From contig NC_060259.1 in the NCBI RefSeq assembly GCF_921293095.1, positions 23,319,812-23,383,811 on the forward strand: a stretch of 64,000 bases of DNA, written 5' to 3'. Shown here in pieces: positions 1 to 12,363 of this stretch (within the stretch, counting starts at the first letter, position 1; the number at the start of each line of letters is the position of its first letter). The DNA is from Ischnura elegans (taxonomy: Eukaryota; Arthropoda; Insecta; Odonata; Coenagrionidae). The translations under genes and the position numbers were made by a program. A model generated the notes under the pieces. It saw nothing but the letters and a program-made list of their open reading frames with translations, did no database searches and was not told the DNA's origin.

Positions 1-1292
1 AAAATATTGTAAGATAACCTTCAATCAGTTCCCCAGGTAGTGGTTAAGTAACGAAATTGAGACACTCGCCACTTTCGACACCTTAATCAATGATATCATG
101 AAAAAATTGAGAGAAAAGCATTTCCCGATCAAGTTTGCGTACAAAAAAGAACAAAACGGCTCACTATTATGTTTACGTATCATAGTCTTTAAGAACAAAG
201 GGATATTGGAAATAATAGTGAGAATACTTAATATCGCATTAAATGAAACTGAAATTACCCGTATTGGCTGGAAATGGCCAATCTTCACTTCCTAATCACG
301 GGATTACTCAATAAAAAGATTAGAGATCGAACTCAACAAATGACAAGCAGCTCAGAGTCACTGTTATAATTCTGATTTCATTTACAAATGAATTCGGAAT
401 AAACGGAGTGAATGTAACATAATTAAAACTATTTCACGCCCCATCGAATAACCGCGGGGCCAAGCATATAGCACTAACCCACTCTCCGCAATACACGAAA
501 GGTGTGCAAAAGATGTTTCAAAAAGTTGACTCAAAAGTAGCATTTAAAAACCGAAACAAACTTTGAAGCTTACTTGGCAATCCAAAGTATAAGGTCTCTC
601 CTTCCCAACAGCCAGGAACCGACCATGTTAATTGAAGTACATGTGATCGCTCGAACATTGGCTGAACGGAGTGTAATCCCATTTTCTTGTCCGAGGAATG
701 AGACACACGACGAAAACGGAAGAGTAATTCGATTCGCAGTCATGATTAACATATTTGAATTAGGCCAGCAAATTACGCCCGCTGATACCACTTAGTTGAA
801 CGTCATATAAAACCACAAATTAAACACATGACCAAATTCTGGGACTTCCAGCTGCCAGGGGGAGGTGGCTCGCAAAGTATTATGTAGACTAATCGAGTTC
901 ACTCGTAGCCGCTGGAGAACATTGGAAAGCTTTCCCACTGACTGCTGACGTCAGCACTCCAAACAATTCAAATTCATTTACAGCAGGAAACCCTACCCCA
1001 TGACCCTCCATTGTTTGATAGAATCGCATTTCGCAATGTCTGACACCGAATAACTTTGGAAGAGCATATAGATAATTCAATACTCTTTGAACAAGGACAA
1101 TTATAGTAATAAATACTATGAAAGTCTCAGTACATGAAACTGATATATAAAAATCACTGAGAGTAATATTGTCTTCAAACCGTGTTTCTATGATAAAAGT
1201 AAACGATTTTTTACCTTTGCCAAAAATGTGGCTGTGGAACTGCGGAAAAATGACAACAGCGCTTTGGAAGGGGTAAGTTATCGGGCTATTTT
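1..1292. repeat. Left arm of a large inverted repeat (cut by window start)
   Basis: Bases 1-477 read as the reverse complement of about 21033-21588 with few changes, and about 1180-1292 match the reverse complement of 19815-19935. The stretch between the two matching patches (478-1180) is not obviously conserved with the other arm. The match runs to base 1, so the outer end may lie outside the window. The apparent open frames here are antisense to each other and look fortuitous. The arm is either one terminus of a roughly 21.6-kb foldback or TIR element, or one of two opposite-strand copies of one repeat family. Confidence 0.75.
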
Positions 1293-1480
1293 ATGCCCCG
1301 TTCACACTACGTTCTTTTTACGCCGGTTAGCCCCGACCATGGTTACAAAACGAGGTGAGAACGCAAGTTCCCGTTAACCGTGGTTGGGATTCTGACCACC
1401 GTTTTCCGACCATGGTTGGCGGTAATTCATGCGTGTGTGAACGCAAGTTGGTTAAAAGCTGGTTAGAAAAAGAAGAAGGC
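1293..1480 (+). mobile_element. PIF/Harbinger-like terminal fragment
   Basis: The sequence begins TGCCCCGTTCACACTACG, which closely resembles the 18-bp terminus TGCCTTGTTTCCACTACG of the Harbinger element at 48588-51741. It is followed by subterminal repeats of the GGTTA/ACCATGGTT kind, as in that element. It starts exactly where the match between the two inverted arms stops, after a TTA that could be one half of a 3-bp target duplication. No opposite terminus was found, so it is probably a truncated insertion. Confidence 0.4.
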
Positions 1481-2536
1481 GAAGCAGCAACGAAGTGGGA
1501 AAGGAGGAAAGAAAACAGATGATAATGCATATGAGTATGGTAATTGTGAACCAGGCACTACAGCAATGCATGCTCCAACATATATTCTCGTTTTTCCTAT
1601 TCCCTTGTGTATATTCTGTTCTGAATACTTAGCTTGATGTATAAAGGAAAAGATAATGAGGTAGCATATGGAAATCGTGTCAGAATTAGGAGATGAATGA
1701 AAATTAATGTGCCTTAAATAGTTCCATAAGCACAATTGAAATGAATTAACCTGTAGTAATATGTCATCAATTTAATTAATATATGCATCCAAACTGCCCA
1801 GAAGATCTCTTAGTACTTAAAGGTATTTGCACAATTTTAATATAGATAATAAATGTAAATGAACCATGTAACGTTTGATCCTTTCAAATTCTTATGCAGA
1901 AAAACCAATTGTTCTACATGCTCACGCAGGATGTTTTGACATCTCCATGTTACAGTATTACTGCTTGCAGAAAATCGTCTTTCGCAACACACTTATGTGG
2001 CTGTACAAGTACTTTCTAGCCAGAGTTGCAAAATTTGAGAACTTTGGGAATTTTTATAAAAAATCACACAAACAATTTTTATGGATCTTGATTCTTCAGG
2101 AAATTCAAGAGGACGAAGCGAACGAACTAAACAACTTAGCTTTAGCTTTGTAGACCAAACATTTTCTTTGTTTCTGACTGTATTTAATCAACCATTGCAG
2201 CTCCTTTTTTGTAAGTTCAAGAGGGAAACTAAACGCAATACAGGAATAAACGAAAATTAACATTGGACGTGCGTACTATTCAAAAAGGCCAAAATATGGC
2301 ACCCACTTTTGACGTCAAACACCGGGAAAAACCGGCATTGTCCGCTAACGCCTAAAATTTGCATTTTTTCCATAGAAATCTTAATAATGTTTACGTATTC
2401 TTTCGGCGTTTGAGTAAAGATGTATGGTAGAGCACAAAATCATCGCATAAAAAAGTATGAGCAGTACAGAGGTCCACTCTGATTACGCCGCCGGGCCGAA
2501 GACGGTGGCCTGGGTGGGCCGCAGCGGCTGACGAAA
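1481..2536. other. No recognisable feature
   Basis: This is AT-rich sequence. A plus-strand open stretch at 1875-2153 contains two AG acceptor-like sites (about 1899 and 2100) but no recognisable domain. It may belong to the broken Harbinger-like insertion to its left. Nothing further can be supported. Confidence 0.5.
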
Positions 2537-3445
2537 AGGTACAGAAGCAAGAATATGAAAAAAGTGAGACAAGGGTGTGCCCTTTCCCGTTAATTTTTAA
2601 TGTTTTCATCGAGAAATCCATAAATGAAATCACGGAGAAGCCTTTGTGTTCCCATATCCAAGGATATAGAATTAGAATGCTGCAATTTGCTGACGAGATA
2701 GCAGTCATAGCCGAGCCAGAAAATTATTATGAGAAGACTTCAACAATTACGGAAAGGACAATGACCATATCAGCTGAAAGTCATCAAAAAGAAGACTATT
2801 ATATTAGTATGCAAAAAAAAAGATGAGGCAAGAGTAAAGATTAACCTTGGAAAGCTTAAGCTTGAAGAGGCGAAAGAGATTTCTTATCTAGGAAGACGAT
2901 TTACCTACGATGGACGAAGCAAAAAAGAAATAGTAGAATAGCGCAAGCGAAGAGGGTTTTATACAAAATGGAGTATCTTCCTAGAGCTGAGAAAACGACC
3001 ATAGAAGTGAAGAAATAATTAATCAGATGCTACCTTTGGACATGATTCTCCATCGAAGCGAGCCTTGGACTGAATTTACCAGAGAAGTCAAGAGTGAAAG
3101 CATTCGAAATGTAGTCGTGACGAAGAATGATGAAGATAAAATGAATCAACCGAGTAATTGATGAGGACGCTCTAAGAATAGTGGGAAAAAAGTCTTCTAA
3201 AAATCTTTAAAAAAAAGGCAACTTAAGGGGCCACATTATTGGACATGACGGTCTGATGAAAACCATCGTAGAATGGCAGGTGGACGGGAAAAGAAGCAAG
3301 GGATGGCCTCGCATTAGTTACGTAGGGCAGGTTATGAAGTATGTAAAAGAGAAGAAATACATCACTGAAAAGGCGAGTGGATGGGAGAGTGGAATGAAGG
3401 GCTGTTTCAAACCAATCTTAAGGTTGTTGACTTACGATCATGATG
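2537..3445 (+). pseudogene. RTE-type retrotransposon, 3' fragment (RT palm to C-terminus)
   Basis: This is a 5'-truncated, frameshifted copy of the same RTE-type element that is better preserved at 47175-53745; it aligns with about 52805-53730 there. The reverse-transcriptase box appears as FADE at 2686-2697, where the family has FADD, so the second catalytic aspartate is lost. Downstream are decayed versions of the C-terminal region, including a GHDGLMKTIVE-like stretch near 3241-3275. Many stops and indels mark it as an old dead copy. It sits upstream, on the same strand, of a fragment that lacks just this part. Confidence 0.85.
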
Positions 3446-3900
3446 AACATATTAACTGCCAGCAAAAAAATAAGTGTCATCAATGTCGATGATTGGTTCA
3501 AATAATGCGATTTATCTTCAAATTCCGAATTCTTCTTGAAGCCAATTGACACAAATCTAGATGGCCAAGTGAAACTAATATTTCTATAGAAAAACACTCC
3601 AAAAAACATTGTCATTTGACGCTCATTTTACAGGCTCGCACACGCCACGGCGCGCAACGGGTAAATTATTGAATTCGTTAATGGCAAGCACTCGCGGCTG
3701 GGCTGAAAGCCACCGAATACGTCCACCGGGTTGCGGATAGTGGGTCAACCTCTAGATACAGAGGTTTGCTGCGATATAAGCGATTTTATTTGTGGAATAA
3801 GCAGTCGCGGATAATAACAGGCGGGATTCCGAGATGGTATCGGTCTATCCCTGGGTAGGGCCATCTAAGGGATACATTTATCCTGTGAAGATGCCGTGAC

Positions 3901-4548
3901 TTGGCCACTGTTCCATCCTTGGGTAAGGTAATCCATTTAAATGATACCGAAACGTCTGAAGATGCCGTGACTAGGCGACTGGAGGTCACCAACAATTATG
4001 CCTCTCATTACCCGAGGGAGTGGGAAGCAGCTCTTCTTCATGTGTGCAAAGGTGGAGATCATAATGATCGGTACAGTGATACACAGTTCACTACGGGCGT
4101 AGCAACATTTACTTTAATGACCGTAGGAATGAAATGTGGGAGGCAAGGGGAAACCACCACATTATCATCCCGAGGAGTCGCAGCTCCTCCACTCACTTTA
4201 TATCATGACATGATGGAATTCTCCAGAATGAAATATTCCGGATGTAAATTAGCCCCCCATTCGGATCTCCGGGCGGAGACTACCCGAATGGGTGCACCGG
4301 TCATAGGAGTTAGAATGTTAAGAATAGAAACATGGAGCGTTGGATCGCTTCGTATCTGCGGTAGGCGACTGAACTTGAAGGTGGAGATGCGAAGAATGAA
4401 CCTCGACGTAATAGGCATCAGCAAAATGAAGTGGCCCCAAGAAGGAGACTTTCGGAGTGGAAACTATAGAATGATACACACAGGATCACTAAATGGTAAT
4501 GCTGGAGTAGGCATAAGGCTTAGAAAATGCGCAGGGATGCGTGTATAA
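3901..4548 (+). pseudogene. RTE 5' region plus N-terminus of AP-like endonuclease
   Basis: An open stretch of 215 codons. Only the last ~80 residues are recognisable: a start of the apurinic-like endonuclease domain (family motif GTWNVRSL appears here as ETWSVGSL), then IGISKMKWPQEGDF and GSLNGNAGVGI. These align with the endonuclease of the copy at 47743-48480. The first ~135 residues are translated 5' untranslated sequence. The frame stops at 4546-4548, inside the endonuclease domain, before the catalytic GDWNAV and SDH motifs, which continue in other frames downstream. It cannot make a working protein. Confidence 0.75.
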
Positions 4549-5989
4549 AGCTACATGCCGTTTAATGAGATGACGGTGATAGTGAAGACAGAAACTAAAC
4601 CTGTAGCTACTCTAGAGTTGCAGGTTTACATGCATACATTAGATTATGAAGATGAAGAAGTAGAAGATGCCTACCAAGGTATAACGGAAGTTATCAAGCA
4701 GCTAAGATGGGAAGAAAATCTTATTATTTTATGAGAATGGAATGCCGTCGTCGGCGAAGGTCAAGACGGAATGATAACTGGGAAATATGGATTAGGCAAT
4801 TGAAATGCAAAATAAAAAAGGCTACTTGAATTCTGCACTGAACATAGGCTAATGGTTGTCAACAATTTATTCAAAAATCCCCTTCGAAGAAGATACACAT
4901 GGGAGATTCCAGGAGACCTTTGAAGATTCTAAATCGACTACATTATTGTGATACAAAGATTTAGGAACCAGGTGAAGGACTGCAAAAGCTAACCAGGGGG
5001 TAGGTATCGACAGTCACCATAACGTAGTTATGATGAAATGCCATCTTAAAATTCAAAAAAATACAGAAAGCCGTGAAAAACATTAGGCAGGTTTAAAAAT
5101 TGAAGGAGGTTCAGCATCAACTGACATTTAAAGAAGCTGTAGAAAAGAGAATAGAGGAGGATACGACCAATAAATCAGTGGAAGAGAGTTGAAAAACCAT
5201 TAGAAGGGGTATGCAGGCAGTAGCTGAGGAAGTTTGTAAAAGGAAAGTCGTTATGAAAAAACTATGGATCACGCAGAAAGTATTAAATCTCACTGAAGAA
5301 AGAAGAAAATACAAGGCTGCGATAACAGAGGAAGGGCAGATTTGTCACAAAGGAATAAGGAACGAGATGAGTCGTAAAGTGAGGAAGGCTAGAGAGCCAT
5401 GGACGAAAAATATTCGTGAAGACGTAAAAACAATCGTGTGCATGGAAAAGTAGAGGCCGCCCATGGGATAGTGAGGAATCACTTTAAGGAAAGGGGCGTA
5501 AGATGCACTACCCTTCGGGGCAAAAACGAAGAACCAATGATCGAAAACGAAAACAAAGGGAAGAGATGGAAGGAATATCCGGTGGATTTGTACAAAGGAA
5601 GCAGCCTAAGAACGAATGCTATCGAAAATGAGAGGGAAGTTGATGAAGATGACATGGGAGCCCTAATTTGAGGATCAGAATTTGATGCGGCTCTATGAGA
5701 CCTTCGGATAAATAAAGTACCCGAAATTGACTACATTTCCGCAGTGCTCAGTAATAAAAGATAAAATACGATGAACCACCTTTACAAAATCATAAGTGAT
5801 TTGTATTCGATGGGTGAGATACCAAAGGACTTCGAAAGGAACATTATAATCCCAATTCCTAAGAGGAAAAGAGCGGAGAACTGAGAAGATTTTAGTACCT
5901 ACCATAAGCCTGACTACACAATCGCCGAAGATACCGTCAAGAATCATCTACAGAAGAAAAGAACGAAGAGCAGAACTAAGAGAAGTACT

Positions 5990-6275
5990 TGGACTTAAAG
6001 AAGGCGTTTGACAACGTGAATTGGAACACAATGCTTGGAATCCTAAAAGAAATTGGAGTTCTTTACAATGACAGAAGAATCATCCACAGTTTATTTTAAA
6101 AAACCATTGGCGGAAATAAAATCAGGGCCCAACTATGAAGAAGCAAAAATTTGGAAAGGATTGAGACAAGGCTGTGCTTTGTCACCCGTAATCTTCAAAT
6201 TTCACATCGAGAAAGCAATTATTGAAATCAAAGAAAAGGCCTCGGGCGTACGTAGGTGTGAAAGGATTAGCTGAT
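5990..6275 (+). pseudogene. RTE reverse-transcriptase fragment
   Basis: The DLKKAFDNVNWN box is readable at about 5992-6027 (the catalytic aspartate of RT motif A), followed by GVLYNDRRIIHSL and, after frameshifts, RQGCALSPVIF at about 6164-6195. The sequence then ends at the internal deletion near 6245. The FADD motif is absent, so the fragment cannot be active. Confidence 0.75.
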
Positions 6276-6325
6276 AGGAGAATTGAGTGGAGAGCTGCGT
6301 CAAACCTTTCGTAGTATTTTTGACC

Positions 6326-6889
6326 AGTGATGAATGAATGTCAAGCAAGACAAATCGAATCTTTCATCGGATAGGCAATTGCAAAAGTTAAAATAACTCA
6401 AGAAAATACATCGCTCTCCAAGAAGCATCATTAAATAATAATGAAATTTAATCTCTTAAAATTTAGCGTGACCTACGAAAACAGCTGCTTCCTATCCTTT
6501 GTAAGTTTGACCTGAGTACAGTTCCTTATGATTTTCTCATGATTGCCGACATAAGCATAATCGTCATAGTATCAAACCAGTAATGTACCTAATTATTGAT
6601 ATAATTAAACCCTACTGCATGTATAACATATTAAAAATTGTCCGTTTCATAATGATTATTCGCGAAGAATTATGTTTTTTGAACTTCACAGTGTTTTCTT
6701 AGCCTGTAGCTAAAAAGTTACGCAGAGTGGAACAAGAGACCGGTGCATTGGCTTCATTTATAGATATACAATATCCTTCATATTGACTCACCATAGTTTA
6801 TCCAGGCAACCCCTTCCAATCTTCCATGCAATCTCATCGCAACTCCCCACAAAATCCCACCCATTTCACGGAATGGATCCAGTAACCCA
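6326..6889. other. No recognisable feature
   Basis: AT-rich sequence without a supported gene, RNA or repeat boundary. Confidence 0.5.
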
Positions 6890-6990
6890 ATATTACTCGA
6901 AAACCTACATCTACATAAAACCTTGCGAGCCACCTTAAGGGTGTTTGGCAGGGGGTGATCAATCACCAGCATGCATTATGCAACTGGACT
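6890..6990 (-). mobile_element. LINE 3' tail fragment (Jockey/CR1-type)
   Basis: On the minus strand this reads as a 3' end with a GGTGGCTCGCAAGG-like stretch and a terminal ATGTAGATGTAG. It is closely similar to the 3' ends at 33035-33105, 44022-44425, 58500-58585 and 61526-61620. Only the tail remains. Confidence 0.65.
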
Positions 6991-8317
6991 CCCACATGCA
7001 CACCACACACCTAAAATGAATTAAAACGATGTTAGCATTAGAGGATGAAAGTAATGAAGCAGAAAAAAGATTATAATTAACATGAAGCAGTGCTTAAGGA
7101 TGATGGTGTAATGTGAGGCTAAACATGAGTTCATGCGAACGACCTCGAAACAGGGACATTTGGAGAAAGGAAAGGCCGAATGAAATTTTATATGTACAAT
7201 GTTGAGCGCCAATATTTCCCCACTTATGTCAGTGCGATCATAATCACTAGCGAAACAGTGCGGCAGGTATAATACGTTATTCATCAGCTTCAATTAGCAC
7301 CCCGCTTTGACAGCCTCAGCGATTACATTCATATATTTGAGCTTCGTAAAAGGGTAAGTGCAAAATACCGGGTTACTAAAAGTAAGCTACCGGGTAGCAA
7401 TAAATAACGTAGATCTTGCACAATAAACGTTAGATTTTTAACTCTAAAATAGATGCACGATACGCAAAATGATGAAAGTACTCGCAGGTTACCTACACTC
7501 TTCAAATGCAGGCAGTCTAAATCGAAATGTAAATATTCAGAAGTTTCACATCCTACAATCGAAAACTATTAAATACCCACATATTAGAGGAGAATCAAAC
7601 CAGTCAAATAATAGGGTAATGGTCACATAAAATCTTTTTGGCAGCGAATACGCAATGAAACTTGGTCCATTCCCGAAACACTTATCATAGAATAAATAAA
7701 TTTGATGCGAAATACAGTCCTGAGAAAAAATACGAAGATTTTAAATGGAGAAAATGTTTCCACTATCACAGGCGTTCTTCAGAACAATACGATAATTTTA
7801 GCATAGGCACATTCCCCTCACGGCATCATATGCTGAAACGTGAAGACGGGAAGCATAATAAAAATTGGTTTTTCAAAATGATAGTCTCTCTTAAAACGAT
7901 AACTTAATATATTTGAATAAAGCGTATTTGCGATTGATCCTCGACTTATGGGAATTGAAAATAAATGGGAAAATGGCATGAAGCGTATCACCAAAAGAAT
8001 AGGTTAGGTATTCACCTCTTAACCCCAAGAAAGTTTGCCGCGAAATGAAATCCTGAGAGACGTCTGACACACTCATGTCAGCCAAATAACGAAATCTGTG
8101 ACGTCACCATAAATTCGAACCGTTTTCTCTAAAGACCAATGAAAAGCCTTATAACCAGTAAAGATTGCATATATTATGCTATTTTGAACTGTATACAATT
8201 AGATGGATAAATAAATAGTGGTATTCTAAATGATTACAAAAACTATATCCCACGGAAAACTATTTTTTGACGGAAAAAAAGATTTGTTTTAAAGATGACG
8301 CTGCATACACGGTAAAC
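6991..8317. other. No recognisable feature
   Basis: AT-rich sequence. The open stretches on both strands (for example 7021-7293 minus and 7662-7907 plus) lack recognisable domains, flanking splice signals and repeats elsewhere in the window. Confidence 0.5.
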
Positions 8318-8329
8318 TTTTGTAAACAG

Positions 8330-8632
8330 GGTATCGGGTTAATGTAGTGGGTAAAGTGTTGGCTTCCCACCCGGCGGGCTCGGGTTTAAATCCCGGCAGT
8401 GGCAGAGAATTATCAGAGACTGCCCGATCCCTGCTTGAGTGTTGTGTGGAGGACATTTCAAGCGCAACACTCCGTCCGTCGAATGGGACGTTAAGCCGTG
8501 GTTCCCTTGGCGCCTTTCGCCAAGAGCACGCTAATGCCGACGCCAGGTTCCCCTCCGCCCTTTCTTACCTGACCTTCCCTCATGGCGCAAATGACCTCCG
8601 CTGTCGGTCGCCTCCTCCAAGTACCATACCAA
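8330..8632 (+). mobile_element. tRNA-derived SINE, complete, 303 bp
   Basis: The element is flanked by a perfect 12-bp target duplication TTTTGTAAACAG (8318-8329 and 8633-8644). It starts with a tRNA-like head: an A-box-like TAGTGGGTAAAG near 8346-8357 and a B-box-like GGTTTAAATCC near 8384-8394. The body holds a GACGTTAAGCCGTGGT motif near 8489-8504. The length, pol III boxes and target duplication fit a SINE mobilised by target-primed reverse transcription. It is not an active tRNA gene, since no cloverleaf 3' half is present. The partner LINE is unknown. Confidence 0.85.
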
Positions 8633-8644
8633 TTTTGTAAACAG

Positions 8645-11501
8645 CCAACGATCACAATACTCGTGGTACAACATTCCATAGCATTCCAATCATATCCGAA
8701 GGTCAGTTCGATTTCAGATGACGTCATCGCATTTCTTTGTGAAAACCCACAGCCAACCGATCATCTTTCTTTATTCAACTGTCATTTCCAATAGAGCACT
8801 TCCACTCCCCTCCTCCGCAACACACCCATATTCCCTCACCAACCGTCCTTTCGGATAATCATATTTGCGCAAGTTTAAAATATTTGTCTGCACACCCTCA
8901 GATATTTATTCGATCATTGAAGTCACCGTCTAATTCCGAGGGAACGAGGATAGATAGCGATAAATGCAATCTACCAACAGTAATGCTAAGAAAAGAAGCA
9001 GTTGTATCGACGAAGTTACTACGGGGGAAAGAAGTATCCGAATAATGGTTGTGCCGCCACTACCGCTCCGCGGGATAGTGGGTTTCCTTTCCAGAGGGTC
9101 GTTATTTTTTGGTCAGTGAGGGAAATTCAAACAAGGCAAACCATTTCCTTTCTTCGTCGTCGAAATATGCGACCGACCACTGAGTCCCCCGCAACCCAAA
9201 GCATTATTCGCGATGTACTCCGTAGAATAGAGGCGCATTCGTTGGCATCATGTGTGCACATTGGGAACGCTACTCTGAATTTTCTTTTTCAAATCTCCAC
9301 GAAATGACAAAAATCACTACGGGCCACAGCAAGCTTTCTCTTGAGACAAACAAGACAGCCATCGAGCAGATTCTATGGGCCACGTGTTTGAATGCAGTTG
9401 ACTTTGAAGAATATCTAGCTTTTCTGGAAGGACTGACGAACACATGGCCAGAACGCGTTTTTCTTTGGACCTAGAAGGATATGCTCCTATCTTGATTTGA
9501 GATGCCTTTGTCAGCAGGTGAGAGGGGGAAAAGTAGTCGGCTTGTTGGGGGCAGGCTTAACAGTAGCGGAAACATAGCGAAGGATGATTAAATATAGAAG
9601 TACCGTGTACTGCTGGGAGAAACGCAACAGGGAGGGTACTGAGGCATGAAAAAAACTGGAGAAGAGGGAGACAACTAGACCTAGGTGTACAACCAAAGAT
9701 TTTGATGCTGATATGTAATAAATCGAAGAGCTACTGAGATTTCGAATTTAATAAAAGAAGAGTAACTGTCCAACGTGAAGTGTGAATGCATTGAAGTATG
9801 TTTTTCGTGCCTTGATATTTTTGTCCACATTAATTTATATATTTTATTTGACCCTTAAATATTGTCAATAGTAATTTGACAGCGATATCTTCTATATTAT
9901 TTCTACTGTAAATATACCTTTTTCTCAACTTATACGTAACCAAACTCTACAAATAAGGTACCAAAATGCACAGAATGTATCAGAGAACATGCGACGGCAT
10001 ATCTTACTTCCTAAATATTGCTATTGTTTCCTAAAATTGGTTTTTAAATAATTACAAAAAGGTAAATATTCCTGACGTTAACGGCACAAAAACTGGTACA
10101 TTTTTTCATTTGCAGCAATATTTCGCATTCTTTAAATAACTTTTATCAAAATGCGGCTGATTCCACAATCAAGTCTCCTGTTGATACGTATGAGTCATCA
10201 TGTGCGTTTAACAGAGGATAGTGTAATTACTTCCAATGCTGTGTTTAAAGAGGTCCTCTGACCTCAATTTGTACATGAACATTCCAATTAAATTTGTACA
10301 TAAGACCCTGCCTTTTTTTCTACATTTTAAAATTAGAAACGCGCCTATCCGTCTGTGGACCTGCATTGAAAAGAGCGGGGGAAGCCCGCTGGGAGCGGGC
10401 GCATTACGCTCGTATATCATGAATTGTTTTAATTTTACAAAATTGTTTTTCAAAGCAATTGAAAAGAAAGTGATGTATCAAACTGCAGAAAATAATTTTT
10501 GAGTTTTGGCCACTGGCTAGGAAAAAACAAAATGTTAATTTTTTTACAATTTATGGAATTTACCTCGCAAAATTGTGTGTCGCCATTTAAATTTGTGGGA
10601 ACCATGAGCATGTGCATTGAGGAAATATTTTCCGTCGCATTTGTCGTATTAAAACCTTTTAAAGTGATGATTGTTTTGGTATTTAGAATAATTCCTGATA
10701 ATTACAATCGCTCCACGCCATTGCAGTCTTGCAGATCACGTCTGGCGAATATTTATACCGTAAAATTTCAGAGACAAGAAAATGAGGAAGTGGAGATGGG
10801 CTTTAGGGGAATTTAAGAACGAGTGCTAGAGTAGGAAGGTGCGAAGAAGGAAAGGAAAGGAGGGTTACAGGGAGATAGCGGAATAATGAAGGAACAACAG
10901 CTAAGGATATGGAATGCGCCGACATTCTGGTGAGCAGTACGAAATACGTTCGAGCCTCGGTGCGAGTCAGGCATGTTCACCGTCACGACCTCAGTGGCTG
11001 AAAAAAGACCGTATTTGAATTTCCCGTCTCTTTCCAAGGTTTACATACCGTTAGAAAGGTAATCCATTCTCCTGCGAAGCGATGGTGACGGTACAAACTC
11101 TGTTGGGATACTTTTTCCCCAATAGTACGCGTGAACATTTAATTGATTACGTAGTTATAATTTAGAGAAAGTATGATTGTAACTTTGGTCTGTTTGGTAC
11201 TATACAAGAGCAAAAATATCCGTCTCTAACAAGGGTTATTATGTTGAATAATTGCCTATGATAATGGAGATGGCGAATTGCTATGGCGGAGTAAAGGAAC
11301 GACAAGAAAATTAGTCATTGCATTATGCAGTAAGCCCAAAAAATAAAGTATAACTGTGTTCGCATTTGTGCACGGAAATTCTCTACTGTAAAATACACTT
11401 AATTGCAATCACCTTTTCGCCTGTTCGTGTGGTCATCGATGAACAAAGGTCATTACGCATTTAATTTTAAATACCTCAAAATTGCAGGGAGGCAATTAAT
11501 T
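8645..11501. other. No recognisable feature
   Basis: This region contains open stretches at 9002-9474 (plus) and 10208-10816 without a recognisable domain. A GC-rich short hairpin (GCCCGCTGGGAGCGGGC) lies near 10384-10400. Nothing else is supported. Confidence 0.5.
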
Positions 11502-11513
11502 TAGTATATAGTA

Positions 11514-11736
11514 TGTAGAATCTGAGTTTTTCCCGGCGTATGCTCTGCAGGAATATTTCTCGGGTTTCCCACCGGGTGTCGTATCGGGTTGTAGTTCCCA
11601 ACGTTTCCATGACTAAGTCTGTCATCGTCATCAGGGGTTAAGACCCCTGATGACGATGACGGACTTAGTCATGGAAACGTTGGGAACTACAACCCGATAC
11701 GACACCCGGTGGGAAACCCGAGAAATATTCCTGCAG
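11514..11736. mobile_element. Foldback element with 94-bp hairpin arms
   Basis: The left arm 11545-11638 and right arm 11643-11736 are reverse complements with a single visible mismatch and a 4-nt loop. A 31-bp unpaired leader at 11514-11544 contains TCCCGGCGTATGCT. The whole is flanked by the 12-bp direct repeat TAGTATATAGTA (11502-11513 and 11737-11748), which looks like a target-site duplication. A long, variable-size duplication fits target-primed insertion (LINE or Penelope-like) better than a cut-and-paste transposon. A diverged relative lies at 62820-62985. There is no coding capacity. Confidence 0.85.
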
Positions 11737-12028
11737 TAGTATATAGTAGTTTACATTCAACTCAAGGCTGTTATTAATACTAAAATACTTAATATTAATA
11801 CTTAATATTTAGTATTAATAGTAATAATAATTAATACTATTAATACTAAAATTAGTATTGACTATTTAGTCTTCGCATCTATGTGGTATGTGATAAAGAA
11901 ATACTATCTATAATATGGACAAATTGTATTAATTACCTAAATAAAGTTGGCTGGGTGTGCATAGTTTGTTACTCTCATAATGCCTCCACTATGTTCAATA
12001 TGCAGATATAATTTTATGTTATACACGT

Positions 12029-12101
12029 GTTATGAACTATTCAAAATGTTATGAACTATTCAAAATGTTATGAACTATTCAAAATGTTATGAACTATTCA
12101 A
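12029..12101. repeat. Tandem repeat, 19-bp unit, about 3.8 copies
   Basis: The unit GTTATGAACTATTCAAAAT is repeated head to tail, with a truncated final copy. It is directly visible and probably arose by replication slippage. Confidence 0.95.
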
Positions 12102-12363
12102 GCATTAACATAAAAACTTCATCAGTGCCAATACATATATTCATTTTCAGCAAAGGTCGAAATTCTAATGGCATAAATAAAAATCAATGGCATAATTATT
12201 CAGCCAGAATAATGATTCCATTAGCCTTTGATGTGAACTTTGATGGAATGAAGACCCATCCATTTAATATAATAAAAAATCTACTAGTGTTTTTCTTCTG
12301 TTTATTCGCAGATTCGTTTCCGAGATAGTATTCACAACCTTGAGCCATTGCAGAGTGAAGTAA

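Larger units (their letters stand above)
3685..6325 (+). mobile_element. RTE-type retrotransposon copy with internal deletion
   Basis: The copy aligns from its 5' untranslated region (shared motif ACCGGGTTGCGGAT near 3727) through endonuclease and the first half of the reverse transcriptase. Near 6245 it jumps from the segment after the RQGCALSP box straight to the extreme C-terminus and 3' end (GAGAGCTGCGTCAAAC). About 0.75 kb is therefore missing relative to the copy at 47175-53745. The missing stretch includes the FADD box. Frames are broken by many stops, so this is a dead copy. Confidence 0.85.
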
